This document shows, piece by piece, positions 28,492 through 37,338 of a DNA stretch of 64,000 nt. Made by a program: the position numbers and the translations under genes. Numbering within the stretch: position 1 is the first letter of the stretch; each line of letters begins with the position of its first letter. The notes beneath the pieces are model-generated. The model was not told the origin of the DNA. It made no database searches and saw only the letters and a list, made by a program, of their open reading frames with translations. Origin of the DNA: Pseudomonas saponiphila (lineage in GTDB: Bacteria > Pseudomonadota > Gammaproteobacteria > Pseudomonadales > Pseudomonadaceae); NCBI RefSeq assembly GCF_900105185.1, contig NZ_FNTJ01000001.1, positions 2,438,501-2,502,500 of the forward strand, in the 5' to 3' direction.

Positions 28492-29147
28492 ACTTCACCA
28501 CCTTGCGCAACCTCCTGGGCCTGTTGGCCGTCAGCCTGCTGGTGGGCTGCGCCGCGCCCAAGACCGTGGACTACTCGGCCTACAAGCAGGCCCGGCCGAA
28601 GTCGATCCTGGTGCTGCCGCCGCTCAATGAATCGCCGGACGTCAAGGCCACCTACAGCATGCTGTCCCAGGTGACCTTTCCCCTGGCCGAAGCCGGTTAC
28701 TACGTGATGCCGATTGCCGTGGTGGATGAAACCTTCCGCCACAACGGCCTGACCACCCCGGCGGACATCCATGGCCTGTCGCCGGCCAAGCTCAACGAGA
28801 TCTTCGGCGCCGACGCCGGGCTGTACATCACGGTCAAGGAATACGGCACCAGCTACATGCTGATCAGCAGCCAGACGGTGGTCACCGCCACCGCCACCCT
28901 GGTGGACCTGAAGACCGGCACCACCCTGTGGACCGGCAGCGCCCGGGCTTCCAGCGAGGAAGGCAACAACGGCAACAACGGTGGCCTGGTGGGCATGCTG
29001 ATCACCGCCGCGGTGAAGCAGATCATCAACACCAGCACCGACGCCGGGCACCCGATCGCCGGCATCACCAGCCAGCGCCTGTTGTCGGCCGGGCAACGCA
29101 CCGGCCTGCTGTACGGTCCGCGCTCGCCGAAATACGGCACCGACTGA
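28488..29147 (+). CDS. DUF799 (GNA1162-like) lipoprotein
   Basis: A 219-residue lipoprotein (lipobox LLVGCAA) with the family phrases PKSILVLPPLNESPDVKATYSMLSQ and HGLSPAKLNEIFGADAGLYI. It resembles the meningococcal GNA1162 vaccine antigen family (DUF799), structurally related to TolB-type beta domains. The ATG overlaps the previous stop (ATGA). With its two neighbours it probably forms an outer-membrane complex of unknown role. Confidence 0.88.
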   Translation: MNFTTLRNLLGLLAVSLLVGCAAPKTVDYSAYKQARPKSILVLPPLNESPDVKATYSMLSQVTFPLAEAGYYVMPIAVVDETFRHNGLTTPADIHGLSPAKLNEIFGADAGLYITVKEYGTSYMLISSQTVVTATATLVDLKTGTTLWTGSARASSEEGNNGNNGGLVGMLITAAVKQIINTSTDAGHPIAGITSQRLLSAGQRTGLLYGPRSPKYGTD

Positions 29148-29177
29148 GGTCCTGACGGGCGGGCAATCCGCCTGTGG

Positions 29178-29207
29178 CCGGGAGGGCGCCCGCAGGCGTC
29201 CTCCCGG
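29178..29207. terminator. GC-rich stem-loop after the lipoprotein operon
   Basis: CCGGGAGG at 29178-29185 pairs with CCTCCCGG at 29200-29207 across a 14-base loop, 30 bases past the DUF799 stop. It lacks a following T-run, so it is a possible but weak intrinsic terminator. Confidence 0.4.
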
Positions 29208-29377
29208 ACCGGACGGCATCGCCTATCCTGTTCTTTCAGGTTCGCCCCGGATCGGCTGATCCGGGCCGCGGCAATTTCCGTGAAACCATCGGCAAAGGCT
29301 GTGCTCAAAGGCTCTGGAGGCTGCGCTGCAATCTCCTGAAAACCCATGCCGTATCACGTTTTTCGCAGAGTCCGTTC

Positions 29378-31096
29378 ATGCCGTTCTTATCAGATCATCA
29401 CGGGTGCCAGGGGTGGAAAGGCGAGATGGCCGAACGCATCCGGGCGTTCGACTGGTCCGTCACCAGCCTGGGTGCATTGCGCAACTGGAGCCACAGTCTG
29501 CGCAGCACGGTGCAGCTGATGCTCGGCTCGCCGGTGCCGATGGTGATGCTCTGGGGCCCGCTGGGCTACATGATCTACAACGATGCCTACGCGGTATTCG
29601 CCGGCGGCCGCCATCCCTATCTGCTGGGCTGTGCGGTGGAGCTGGGGTGGCCGGAAGTGGCCGAGTTCAATCGCGGGGTGATGCACACCTGCCTCAGTGG
29701 CGGCACCTTGTCCTATCGCAACAAGGAGCTGGTGCTGCTGCGCAATGGCGAGCCGGAAAGCGTCTGGCTGGACCTCTATTACAGCCCGGTGGCCGGCGAC
29801 GACCAGGCGCCGGCCGGGGTGATCGCCATCGTCGTGGAAACCACCGGCCATGTGATTTCCGAACAGCGCCGGCAGGCCGCCGAGGACAACCTGCGGCAGA
29901 TGGCGCGCAGTCTCGAACAGCGGGTGCTGGAGGAGGTCAACGCGCGCATGGCCGCCGAAGAGCAACTGCGCCAGTCACAGAAGCTCGAGGCCATTGGCGG
30001 CCTCACCGGCGGTGTGGCCCATGACTTCAACAACCTGTTGCAGGTGATCGCCGGCAACCTGCACCTGCTGGCCCGGCACGAGCCGGACAACGGCAATGTG
30101 CAGCGCCGCACCCGTGCCGCGCTGACGGCGGTGGAGCGGGGAGCCAAGCTGTCGGCCCAGTTGCTGGCCTTCGCCCGGCGCCAGCCGCTGTCACCGGCGT
30201 TGTACGATCCCCGGGAACTGGATCAGGGGTTGGCTGAACTGCTGCGACGGGCACTGGGGGAAACCATTCGCCTGCAGGTGCAACTGCCCGCCGAGCCCTG
30301 GTGCATCCATGTGGATCGCAACCAGCTGGAGAATGCCGTGCTCAACCTGGCGATCAACGCCCGGGATGCCATGGCCGGCGAGGGCACCATCGGCATCAGC
30401 GTGGAGAATCTGCTGCTGGACCGAAGGTTCTGCGCCGGCACGGACCTGAGCCCCGGCCAGTACCTGCGGCTGACGGTGGCCGACAGCGGTGGCGGCATGT
30501 CCGCCGAGGTACTGAAGCAGGCCTTCGAGCCGTTCTTCACCACCAAGACCGACGGCCATGGCACTGGCCTGGGGCTGAGCATGGTGTTCGGCTTCGTCAA
30601 GCAGAGCGGTGGCCATATCGAGATTCTCAGCCGTCCGGGGCAGGGCACCAGGGTGCAGATGTACTTTGCCCGCAGCGCCGCTCGGCCCGCCTTGTCGGCC
30701 GCCGGCCCGGTGCCCCGGGCGAGCGCGGGCCAGGAGCGGATCCTGGTGGTGGAGGACGACACCGATGTGCGTGGCGCCGCGGTGGAGATGCTCAAGCACG
30801 AGGGCTATCAGGTGTGCTCCGCGGCCAGCGGCGATGCCGCCATGCAACTGCTGGCGCAGGGGCTGGTGGTCGATCTGATCTTCACCGACGTGGTGATGCC
30901 CGGGCAGATCAAGAGCACCGACCTGGCCACCTGGGCCAGGACCCAGGCGCCGCCGGTCGCGGTGCTGTTCACCTCGGGGCATACCCGGGACATGATCTCG
31001 CGCAATCATCAGCTCAGCCCGGATACCCACCTGCTGAGCAAGCCCTACGCCCCCGAGGACCTGAGCGCCATGGTGCGCTCGTTGCTGGGGGGCTGA
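29378..31096 (+). CDS. Hybrid sensor histidine kinase with receiver domain
   Basis: A 572-residue soluble kinase. A PAS-like sensory region occupies about residues 20-160, followed by a dimerisation helix with the phospho-accepting His215 (GGVAHDFNNLL), an ATPase domain with the N-box NLAINARDAM (about 322-332) and the G-boxes DSGGGM and GTGLGLSM. The C-terminal receiver has ILVVEDD and the phospho-accepting Asp504 in LIFTDVVMPG. No transmembrane helix is visible, so it likely senses a cytoplasmic signal. The nearest response regulator gene (37.3 kb) is far and of NarL type. Confidence 0.93.
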   Translation: MPFLSDHHGCQGWKGEMAERIRAFDWSVTSLGALRNWSHSLRSTVQLMLGSPVPMVMLWGPLGYMIYNDAYAVFAGGRHPYLLGCAVELGWPEVAEFNRGVMHTCLSGGTLSYRNKELVLLRNGEPESVWLDLYYSPVAGDDQAPAGVIAIVVETTGHVISEQRRQAAEDNLRQMARSLEQRVLEEVNARMAAEEQLRQSQKLEAIGGLTGGVAHDFNNLLQVIAGNLHLLARHEPDNGNVQRRTRAALTAVERGAKLSAQLLAFARRQPLSPALYDPRELDQGLAELLRRALGETIRLQVQLPAEPWCIHVDRNQLENAVLNLAINARDAMAGEGTIGISVENLLLDRRFCAGTDLSPGQYLRLTVADSGGGMSAEVLKQAFEPFFTTKTDGHGTGLGLSMVFGFVKQSGGHIEILSRPGQGTRVQMYFARSAARPALSAAGPVPRASAGQERILVVEDDTDVRGAAVEMLKHEGYQVCSAASGDAAMQLLAQGLVVDLIFTDVVMPGQIKSTDLATWARTQAPPVAVLFTSGHTRDMISRNHQLSPDTHLLSKPYAPEDLSAMVRSLLGG

Positions 31097-31174
31097 GCCG
31101 ATTCAGACAGCCGCACCAGGGCCAGCCCCGGGGTGGGTTTGCGTCCCTTCCGATGTCCAACTGCAGGCAGGTTC

Positions 31175-33823
31175 ATGACTTCTTCGTCCCATGTCCCCCG
31201 TGATGCCCTGGCGAGCACGCCACCTTCTGAGCGCGACGGTTTTGTCCGGGTGCGCGGCGCCCGCGAGCACAACCTGAAGAATGTCGACGTGGACATTCCC
31301 CGGGATGCCCTGGTGGTGTTTTGCGGGGTGTCCGGCTCGGGCAAGTCGTCCCTGGCGTTTTCCACCCTGTATGCCGAGGCTCAGCGGCGCTATTTCGAGT
31401 CGGTGGCGCCCTATGCCCGGCGCCTGATCGATCAGGTCGGGGTGCCGGACGTCGATCGCATCGACGGTCTGCCGCCGGCAGTGGCCCTGCAACAGCAGCG
31501 CGGCACGCCGAGCACGCGCTCCTCGGTGGGCAGCGTGACCACCTTGTCCAGCCTGGTGCGCATGCTCTATTCCCGGGCCGGCAGCTACCCACCGGGGCAG
31601 CCGATGCTCTATGCCGAGGACTTTTCACCGAACACCCCCCAAGGGGCGTGTCCGGAGTGCCACGGTTTGGGCCGGGTCTATGCCGTCGATGAAGCGAGCA
31701 TGGTCCCCGATCCTTCGCTGACCATCCGCCAGCGCGCCGTGGCCGCCTGGCCGCTGGCCTGGCAGGGGCAGAACCTGCGGGACATCCTGGTGACCCTGGG
31801 CTACGACGTCGACATTCCCTGGCGCGAACTGCCGAAAAAGCAGCGTGAGTGGATTCTCTTCACCGAGGAAACCCCCACGGTGCCGGTGTACGCCGGGCTG
31901 ACCCCGGAGCAGACCCGCGAGGCCCTCAAGCGCAAACAGGAGCCGAGCTACATGGGCACCTTCAGCGGCGCCCGGCGCTATGTGCTGCACACCTTCACCC
32001 ACACCATGAGCGCGCTGATGAAAAAGCGCGTGGCGCAGTTCATGCGCGGCAGCCCGTGCCCACAGTGCGAGGGCAAGCGGCTCAAGCGCGAAGCCCTGGC
32101 GGTGACCTTTGCCGGGCTGGATATCGGCGAGCTGGCGCGCCTGCCGTTGCTGCAACTGGCCGAGGTGCTGCGGCCGGTGGCGGCCGCGGCTTATCTGGAG
32201 CAGGCCGCCGCCGATGAGTCGGTGCCGAACCATGCCCAGACCCGTGCCGCGCGCCAGCCGCGGCATGTCCAGGGCGCACCGCAGGTGCGGCGCACGCCCA
32301 ACCTGTCCCCGGAGAAACGCCTGGCCGCGCAACGCATCGCCCAGGACCTGCTGGAGCGGGTCGGCACCCTGACCGACCTGGGACTGGGCTACCTGGCCCT
32401 GGAGCGCAGCACGCCGAGCCTGTCCAGCGGCGAATTGCAGCGCCTGCGCCTGGCGACCCAGTTGGGCTCGCAGTTGTTCGGGGTGATCTACGTGCTGGAC
32501 GAGCCTTCGGCGGGCCTGCATCCGGCGGATGCCGAAGCGCTGTTCCAGGCCTTGCAACGGCTCAAGGCTGCTGGCAACTCGCTGTTCGTGGTGGAGCATG
32601 ACCTGCAGACCCTGCGCCGTGCCGACTGGCTGGTGGACGTGGGGCCGGCCGCCGGGGAGCGCGGTGGCCAGGTGCTGTACAGCGGGCCGCCGGCGGGGCT
32701 GGCGGCGGTCATGGCCTCACCGACCCGGGCCTATCTGTTCGCCGAGCGGGCCCCGACCCGGCGCACCCCGCGCCAGCCCCGGGGCTGGCTGCGCCTGGAG
32801 GGTGTCAGCCGCAACAACCTCAAGGACCTGGATGCCGCCTTCCCCCTGGGTTGCTTCACCGCGGTGACCGGGGTGTCCGGCTCCGGCAAGTCCAGCCTGG
32901 TGAGTCAGGCCCTGCTGGAGCTGGTGGGGGCCCATCTGGGCAAGGTGGGCGGCGGCGAGGAGGCGCCGGAGCTGGACCTGGAAGACGACGCGCCGCCGAG
33001 CAGTGGCGGTCGGGTCAGTGCCGGCCTGGAGCAGATCAAGCGCCTGGTGCAGGTGGACCAGAAGCCCATCGGCCGTACTCCGCGCTCCAATCTGGCGACC
33101 TACACCGGGTTGTTCGATCAGGTGCGCAAGCTGTTTGCCGCCACCCCCGAGGCCCGGGAGCGCGGCTTTGACGCCGGGCAGTTTTCCTTCAACGTGGCCA
33201 AGGGCCGTTGCCCGGCCTGCGAGGGCGAAGGCTTTGTCAGCGTCGAGCTGCTGTTCATGCCCAGCGTCTTCGCCCCATGCCCTACTTGTCATGGGGCCCG
33301 TTACCACCCCGAGACTCTGGCCGTGACCTGGCAGGGCCTGAACATCGCCCAGGTGCTGCAGCTGAGTGTCGAGCAGGCCTTGCCGGTGTTCGCCGAGCAA
33401 GCGGGCATTCGCCGCGCCCTGCAAGTGCTGCGCGACATCGGCCTGGATTACCTGCGTCTGGGGCAGCCGGCCACCGAGCTGTCCGGCGGTGAGGCCCAGC
33501 GCATCAAGCTGGCCACCGAACTGCAGCGCAATGCCCGGGGCGCGACCTTGTACGTGCTCGACGAACCCACCACCGGCCTGCATCCGCAGGACGTGGACCG
33601 TTTGCTTGCCCAGTTGGACAAGCTGGTGGAGGCGGGGCACAGCGTGGTGGTGGTCGAGCATGACATGCGCCTGGTGGCCCAGGCCGACTGGGTCATGGAC
33701 ATCGGCCCGGGCGCGGGGGACCAGGGCGGCACCCTGGTGGCCTGTGGCACGCCGGAGCATGTGGCTCGGCAGCGCGACAGCCGTACCGCGGCGTTTCTGG
33801 CCCAGGCCCTGGCCGGGCATTGA
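31175..33823 (+). CDS. UvrA paralogue (UvrA2-like ABC ATPase)
   Basis: An 882-residue UvrA-family protein, about 60 residues shorter than housekeeping UvrA. It has two ABC modules: Walker A segments GVSGSGKSSLAF and GVSGSGKSSLVS, signature motifs LSSGELQRLRL and LSGGEAQRIKL, and Walker B segments VLDEPSAGLHP and VLDEPTTGLHP. Zinc-binding CxxC pairs are present (CPECHG, CPQCEG, CPACEG, CPTCHG). Paralogues of this type are tied to DNA-binding drug tolerance and may not work with UvrB. The ATG at 31175 (MTSSSHV) is preferred to the upstream in-frame start. Confidence 0.9.
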   Translation: MTSSSHVPRDALASTPPSERDGFVRVRGAREHNLKNVDVDIPRDALVVFCGVSGSGKSSLAFSTLYAEAQRRYFESVAPYARRLIDQVGVPDVDRIDGLPPAVALQQQRGTPSTRSSVGSVTTLSSLVRMLYSRAGSYPPGQPMLYAEDFSPNTPQGACPECHGLGRVYAVDEASMVPDPSLTIRQRAVAAWPLAWQGQNLRDILVTLGYDVDIPWRELPKKQREWILFTEETPTVPVYAGLTPEQTREALKRKQEPSYMGTFSGARRYVLHTFTHTMSALMKKRVAQFMRGSPCPQCEGKRLKREALAVTFAGLDIGELARLPLLQLAEVLRPVAAAAYLEQAAADESVPNHAQTRAARQPRHVQGAPQVRRTPNLSPEKRLAAQRIAQDLLERVGTLTDLGLGYLALERSTPSLSSGELQRLRLATQLGSQLFGVIYVLDEPSAGLHPADAEALFQALQRLKAAGNSLFVVEHDLQTLRRADWLVDVGPAAGERGGQVLYSGPPAGLAAVMASPTRAYLFAERAPTRRTPRQPRGWLRLEGVSRNNLKDLDAAFPLGCFTAVTGVSGSGKSSLVSQALLELVGAHLGKVGGGEEAPELDLEDDAPPSSGGRVSAGLEQIKRLVQVDQKPIGRTPRSNLATYTGLFDQVRKLFAATPEARERGFDAGQFSFNVAKGRCPACEGEGFVSVELLFMPSVFAPCPTCHGARYHPETLAVTWQGLNIAQVLQLSVEQALPVFAEQAGIRRALQVLRDIGLDYLRLGQPATELSGGEAQRIKLATELQRNARGATLYVLDEPTTGLHPQDVDRLLAQLDKLVEAGHSVVVVEHDMRLVAQADWVMDIGPGAGDQGGTLVACGTPEHVARQRDSRTAAFLAQALAGH

Positions 33824-33957
33824 TCCAGGGCAGGGCGGGCGACGAACGGTTACCGCTGGTCTGATTAACGGTCGACAGACCCGGGGCGCCAAGGCCATTC
33901 TGATCTCCGGCAGGGGCGTCACCACGCCCTTGCTGCCATCAACCACGGAGGTGTTCC

Positions 33958-34191
33958 ATGCCGGTGACCCACGACCTTTACCAGGACCTGAGCTGCAGTA
34001 AGGAAGACATTCAGAAACGTCGGGCCAGTGACCCCCATCTGAATGCGCTGTTCGACAAATACAACATCATCGACGATCAGGTGCTCAAGGCCGAAGCGGC
34101 GGCTGCTGCCGACGACGAACTGAAGAAACTCAAGGAAAAGCGCCTGCTGATCAAGGACGAAATCTCCGAGAAACTCACCGCCGGTTCCTGA
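33958..34191 (+). CDS. DUF465 (YdcH-like) small coiled-coil protein
   Basis: A 77-residue charged, helical protein with the family opening MPVTHDLYQDLSCSKEDIQK and KDEISEKL near its end. DUF465 members are conserved small proteins of unknown function. GGAGG stands 6 bases before the ATG. It precedes a tandem repeat. Confidence 0.88.
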   Translation: MPVTHDLYQDLSCSKEDIQKRRASDPHLNALFDKYNIIDDQVLKAEAAAAADDELKKLKEKRLLIKDEISEKLTAGS

Positions 34192-34212
34192 CCTTCCCCC
34201 TGTGACGAGGGC

Positions 34213-34342
34213 GCTTGCTGTAGCAAGAAGGCTTGCTGCGGCAAAGACGCTTGTTGTGGCAAGGAAGCCTGCTGTAGCGAGGGAACCTGCTTGTGGCCCG
34301 GGAGCTTGCTTGTGGCGAGGGAGCTTGCTCCCGCTGGGCGGC
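34213..34342. repeat. Tandem array of about seven 18-19-bp degenerate units
   Basis: Units such as GCTTGCTGTAGCAAGAAG, GCTTGCTGCGGCAAAGAC, GCTTGTTGTGGCAAGGAA and GCCTGCTGTAGCGAGGGA follow each other without gaps from 34213, ending in a REP-like arm (GAGGGAGCTTGCTCCCGC). The last two full units are 19 bp. Each unit is a small imperfect palindrome. It lies just downstream of the DUF465 stop. The array translates as a hexapeptide-like repeat in both directions, but no ribosome site or family supports a gene. Confidence 0.8.
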
Positions 34343-34407
34343 GTAGCCGCCCTAAAACACCCGCCACACACCTCCAACAAGGCGCGGCGCATCAACTCCC
34401 TCCACCC

Positions 34408-35511
34408 TCAAGGTGCCAGCGCCTCCTGCAACGACAGCCGTGCCATGTGCCTGGCCGTCAGCGACCCCAGGTACAGCGCATCGCCGTATTCGCGCACCGT
34501 GGTGATCGGCGAGTAGTTGCCACTGCTGGCGTCCTGCAGGTTGGCGATCACCCGGCCCTGGGTATCCAGGCCCAGTACAAAGCCGCGTTTCTCCACCGGC
34601 TTGGGCAATACCGTCATCGCCCGCACCAGCATCTTGCGCACGAAGGGGTAGGGCGCCGTGCCGTCGAGCAACGGGTTGCGTGGTGCATACAGGGCCACCC
34701 AGAAACGCCCGGCGCCATTGAAGCTCAAGTTGTCCGGCAGCCCCGGCAGGTTGTCGATGAACAGATCGTGCTGGCCGGCCTGCTCGCCCTTGAGCCAGTA
34801 GCGACTGATGCGGTAGGCGCCGGTTTCGTTGACCAGCACATAGGCCTCGTCCGGCCCCAGGGCGACGCCGTTGGCGAACTCCAGGCGCTCCAGCAGGACT
34901 TCGGTCTGGCCACTCTGGAAGTCGTAGCGCAACAGACGCCCGTCGGCGCCGTGCTCGATCACCGCCTCGCCGTCATGGCCGTAGCCCCAGCGGCTACTGG
35001 CGTCGCTGAAGTAGGCGTAGCGCCCGGCGGCGTCCACCGTCACATCGTCGGTAAAGCCGAACTTCAGGCCGTTGGCTTCGCTGCTCAGGGTCTGCAATTG
35101 GCCCTGGCTGTCCAGGGCCAGCAGGCCCTTGATGGCGTCGGCGATGATCAGGCGTCCGTCCGGGTGCCGGGCCAGCCCCAGGGGGCGGCCGCCGGTGTTG
35201 ACCAGTACCTTGAGGGTGCTGCCGTCGAGGTGGGTCTGGATCACCCGGCCGTCATGCAGGCCGCTGATCAGCTGGTCCTGTTCCAGGAGCAGGGCTTCGG
35301 GGCCGTCGATATCCCGGGTGCCCACCGGTTGCAGGGCCTTGAGCTTGTGGTTCTGGGCATAGGTGCCCTGGCTCAGGGAGGGCGCGGGGGCCGGGTTCCA
35401 GGCCACCGGCTGGACCCGGGTCGGCCACAGCAGCAAGAAAGCCAGGATCGCCAGCAGCACCAGCAGGACAATCCGTGCCGCGCTGAAACGTCGAGGGGCG
35501 ATGTGATTCAT
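34408..35511 (-). CDS. Strictosidine synthase/SMP-30-like beta-propeller protein, membrane anchored
   Basis: A 367-residue protein with one N-terminal membrane helix (IVLLVLLAILAFLLLWP) and a six-bladed-propeller body. Family marks are YFSDASSRWG, LEFANGVALGPDEAYVLVNET and DNLPGLPDNLSF, as in the strictosidine synthase-like/SMP-30 group of lactonases and esterases. AGGAG lies 7 bases before the ATG at 35511. It follows a fatty acid hydroxylase gene by 25 bp in the same direction, so they probably share an operon. Confidence 0.87.
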   Translation of the reverse strand: MNHIAPRRFSAARIVLLVLLAILAFLLLWPTRVQPVAWNPAPAPSLSQGTYAQNHKLKALQPVGTRDIDGPEALLLEQDQLISGLHDGRVIQTHLDGSTLKVLVNTGGRPLGLARHPDGRLIIADAIKGLLALDSQGQLQTLSSEANGLKFGFTDDVTVDAAGRYAYFSDASSRWGYGHDGEAVIEHGADGRLLRYDFQSGQTEVLLERLEFANGVALGPDEAYVLVNETGAYRISRYWLKGEQAGQHDLFIDNLPGLPDNLSFNGAGRFWVALYAPRNPLLDGTAPYPFVRKMLVRAMTVLPKPVEKRGFVLGLDTQGRVIANLQDASSGNYSPITTVREYGDALYLGSLTARHMARLSLQEALAP

Positions 35512-35536
35512 GCAATGACTCCTGTCGGGGGCGGCT

Positions 35537-36691
35537 TCAGACCGGGTGGTCTGGCGCCGGGGCGGGCGGCAGTGGTATGGCGTGCTGGGCCGTTTCGCAC
35601 AATGCCAGCAATGAGGCGGCGGATTCTCGCTCAATCCGCCGCTTGAATAACAGCTGATTGCCCAGGCGCATCAGCAGCGGCTGGAAGCGATATTCCAGGG
35701 TGCGGATAAAGCGCGTGCGTTGGGCCGCCAGCGCCTGGCACTCATAGCTCAGGCGCAGCTCCAGGCCATGCTCGCCCCGGGCGCTGGCGCGCCAGCGCTG
35801 CCCCGGCAGGTACTCCTCGACCCGCCAGCTGAGGTGGCCGCGGCGCCCGCCGGCATGGATGTCTTCCTCGAAACCCTGCCCGGCGGACAACGGGCCCTCG
35901 GCGCCCAGCACCTGCAACGAGGACGGATGCCATTGCGGCCAGCAGCGTGGACTGGCGGCGTAGGCCAGGGTGGCCTCGGCGCTGCGCGGGATATCGACCT
36001 GGTGCTGCAGGCGGGTCATGGGGCCGTCCGCTGGCGACTCTTCGGGCTGCCAGTACAGGGTGCCGAACAGCCAGTCCATCAGCGGCAGGACAATATTGAA
36101 ATTGCGCTCCTGCATCAGCTCGCGGCGGTGATGCAGCTCGTGCAGGCGGCGCATCTGCCGCACCCAGGGCAGGCGCGCCAGAGGGTGGCTGGCGGGCAAG
36201 TGCTCGCAGGCATGGAAGACTTCGTAGGCCAGGTAGCCGATCAAGGTGCAGCTGGCGAACAGCGCCGCCACGTTGCTGTTCCACAGGCGCAGCAAGGCCC
36301 ACAGCGGCAGGGCGAAAAGCAGGCTGTGGACCACGATCAGCCAGGCCGGAAACAGGATCACCCGCCAGTCCTTGCGACCCTCATAGGTCATTTGCCCGGG
36401 GGCGAAAAAACTGTGGTGGTCGCCGCTATGGCGGGCATAGAACAGCCGCGCAAAGCGCTGCTTGTGATGCCCCAGCCAACGGTGCACCAGGTAGATGCAC
36501 AGGTTGAAGAACAGCAGCGCCAGGGGCACCGCCAGCCATTCCAGAGGCTGTACCTGGCGCAGGGTGCTGTACAGCAGAGCGATGCACAGCAGGCCATAGC
36601 CCAGGACAAAACCGCCATGCAGCCAGGGGTTGTAGCGCGGACTGACCGCGGCTCGATACTGCTCGCGAAAGTGTTCGATGGTGTCTCGCAC
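35537..36691 (-). CDS. Fusion of a membrane fatty-acid hydroxylase domain and an SRPBCC domain
   Basis: A 384-residue protein. The first part (about residues 25-220) is a sterol desaturase/fatty acid hydroxylase with membrane helices and the iron-binding His boxes HRWLGHH, HSGDHH, HACEH and LHELHHRR. The second part (about 230-370) looks like an SRPBCC/polyketide-cyclase lipid-binding domain (DIPRSAEATLAYAASPRCWPQW). The join is uninterrupted in one frame, so this is a natural fusion and not a sequencing error. A lipid oxidation or transfer role is likely; the substrate is unknown. Confidence 0.82.
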   Translation of the reverse strand: MRDTIEHFREQYRAAVSPRYNPWLHGGFVLGYGLLCIALLYSTLRQVQPLEWLAVPLALLFFNLCIYLVHRWLGHHKQRFARLFYARHSGDHHSFFAPGQMTYEGRKDWRVILFPAWLIVVHSLLFALPLWALLRLWNSNVAALFASCTLIGYLAYEVFHACEHLPASHPLARLPWVRQMRRLHELHHRRELMQERNFNIVLPLMDWLFGTLYWQPEESPADGPMTRLQHQVDIPRSAEATLAYAASPRCWPQWHPSSLQVLGAEGPLSAGQGFEEDIHAGGRRGHLSWRVEEYLPGQRWRASARGEHGLELRLSYECQALAAQRTRFIRTLEYRFQPLLMRLGNQLLFKRRIERESAASLLALCETAQHAIPLPPAPAPDHPV

Positions 36692-36844
36692 GACGCTGTT
36701 CCTGTTGTTGTTTTTGTCGCCAGCAGCGTAGTCGTCGACCCTTTATCCGGCCAATGGGCAGGGGGCAATGGGCAAAAATCACAGGGCAAAAAAAGCGATC
36801 GCCGTGCACAATCCCGGCCTTTTACGCTCGTCAGGGATTGCTCG

Positions 36845-37318
36845 ATGACTGAGGTTCGTTACCCGCGTTTCAAGGTGTTCATGATCTTTATCCTGTGCCC
36901 CCTGGTGCCGGGGTTTGTCGCGGGGCTGATCAATAGCGTGCTGCTGGTGGCGCATATCGCCACTCATCCACGGCTGATCGGCGAGGTGCATGGCGCCGAG
37001 ATCCTGCTGATGCCGTTGCTGACGCCGCTGGTGGCGGTCCTGGGGTTTTTCCTGCCGTTGTTCGGCCTGGCGCTGGGGGTGTCGCTGCTCAAGGTCAGGC
37101 GCTCGGCGCGCAGCTGCAACGCCCTGGCGCTGCTGGGCGCCGCGCTTGCCACCGGCTGGGTGTCGCTGTTTATCCATGAGGTGGTCACGCACAGCGAAAG
37201 GGCTCGCTATGAGGGCTACTGGCTGGGGTTGTTTGTGGTGTTCCTGGCCGCCTTCGTCACCTGTTGGTCGACGGCGCGGTTGTTTCTGCCAAAAAAATCG
37301 AGGGCGCCTCATCAGTAA
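36845..37318 (+). CDS. Four-helix inner-membrane protein of unknown function
   Basis: A 157-residue protein starting MTEVRYPRFKVFMIF with about four hydrophobic stretches (FILCPLVPGFVAGLINSVLL, LLTPLVAVLGFFLPLFGLAL, LALLGAALATGWVSLFI, LFVVFLAAFVTCWS). I do not recognise a family. It is divergent from the hydroxylase fusion and convergent with the response regulator gene. Confidence 0.75.
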   Translation: MTEVRYPRFKVFMIFILCPLVPGFVAGLINSVLLVAHIATHPRLIGEVHGAEILLMPLLTPLVAVLGFFLPLFGLALGVSLLKVRRSARSCNALALLGAALATGWVSLFIHEVVTHSERARYEGYWLGLFVVFLAAFVTCWSTARLFLPKKSRAPHQ

Positions 37319-37338
37319 CTGCGCCGGGCCGGGGTTGG

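Noticed and set aside
34202..34516. Possible repeat protein across the 18-bp array
   Set aside because: Hexapeptide-like repeats follow from the DNA repeat; no ribosome site or start support.
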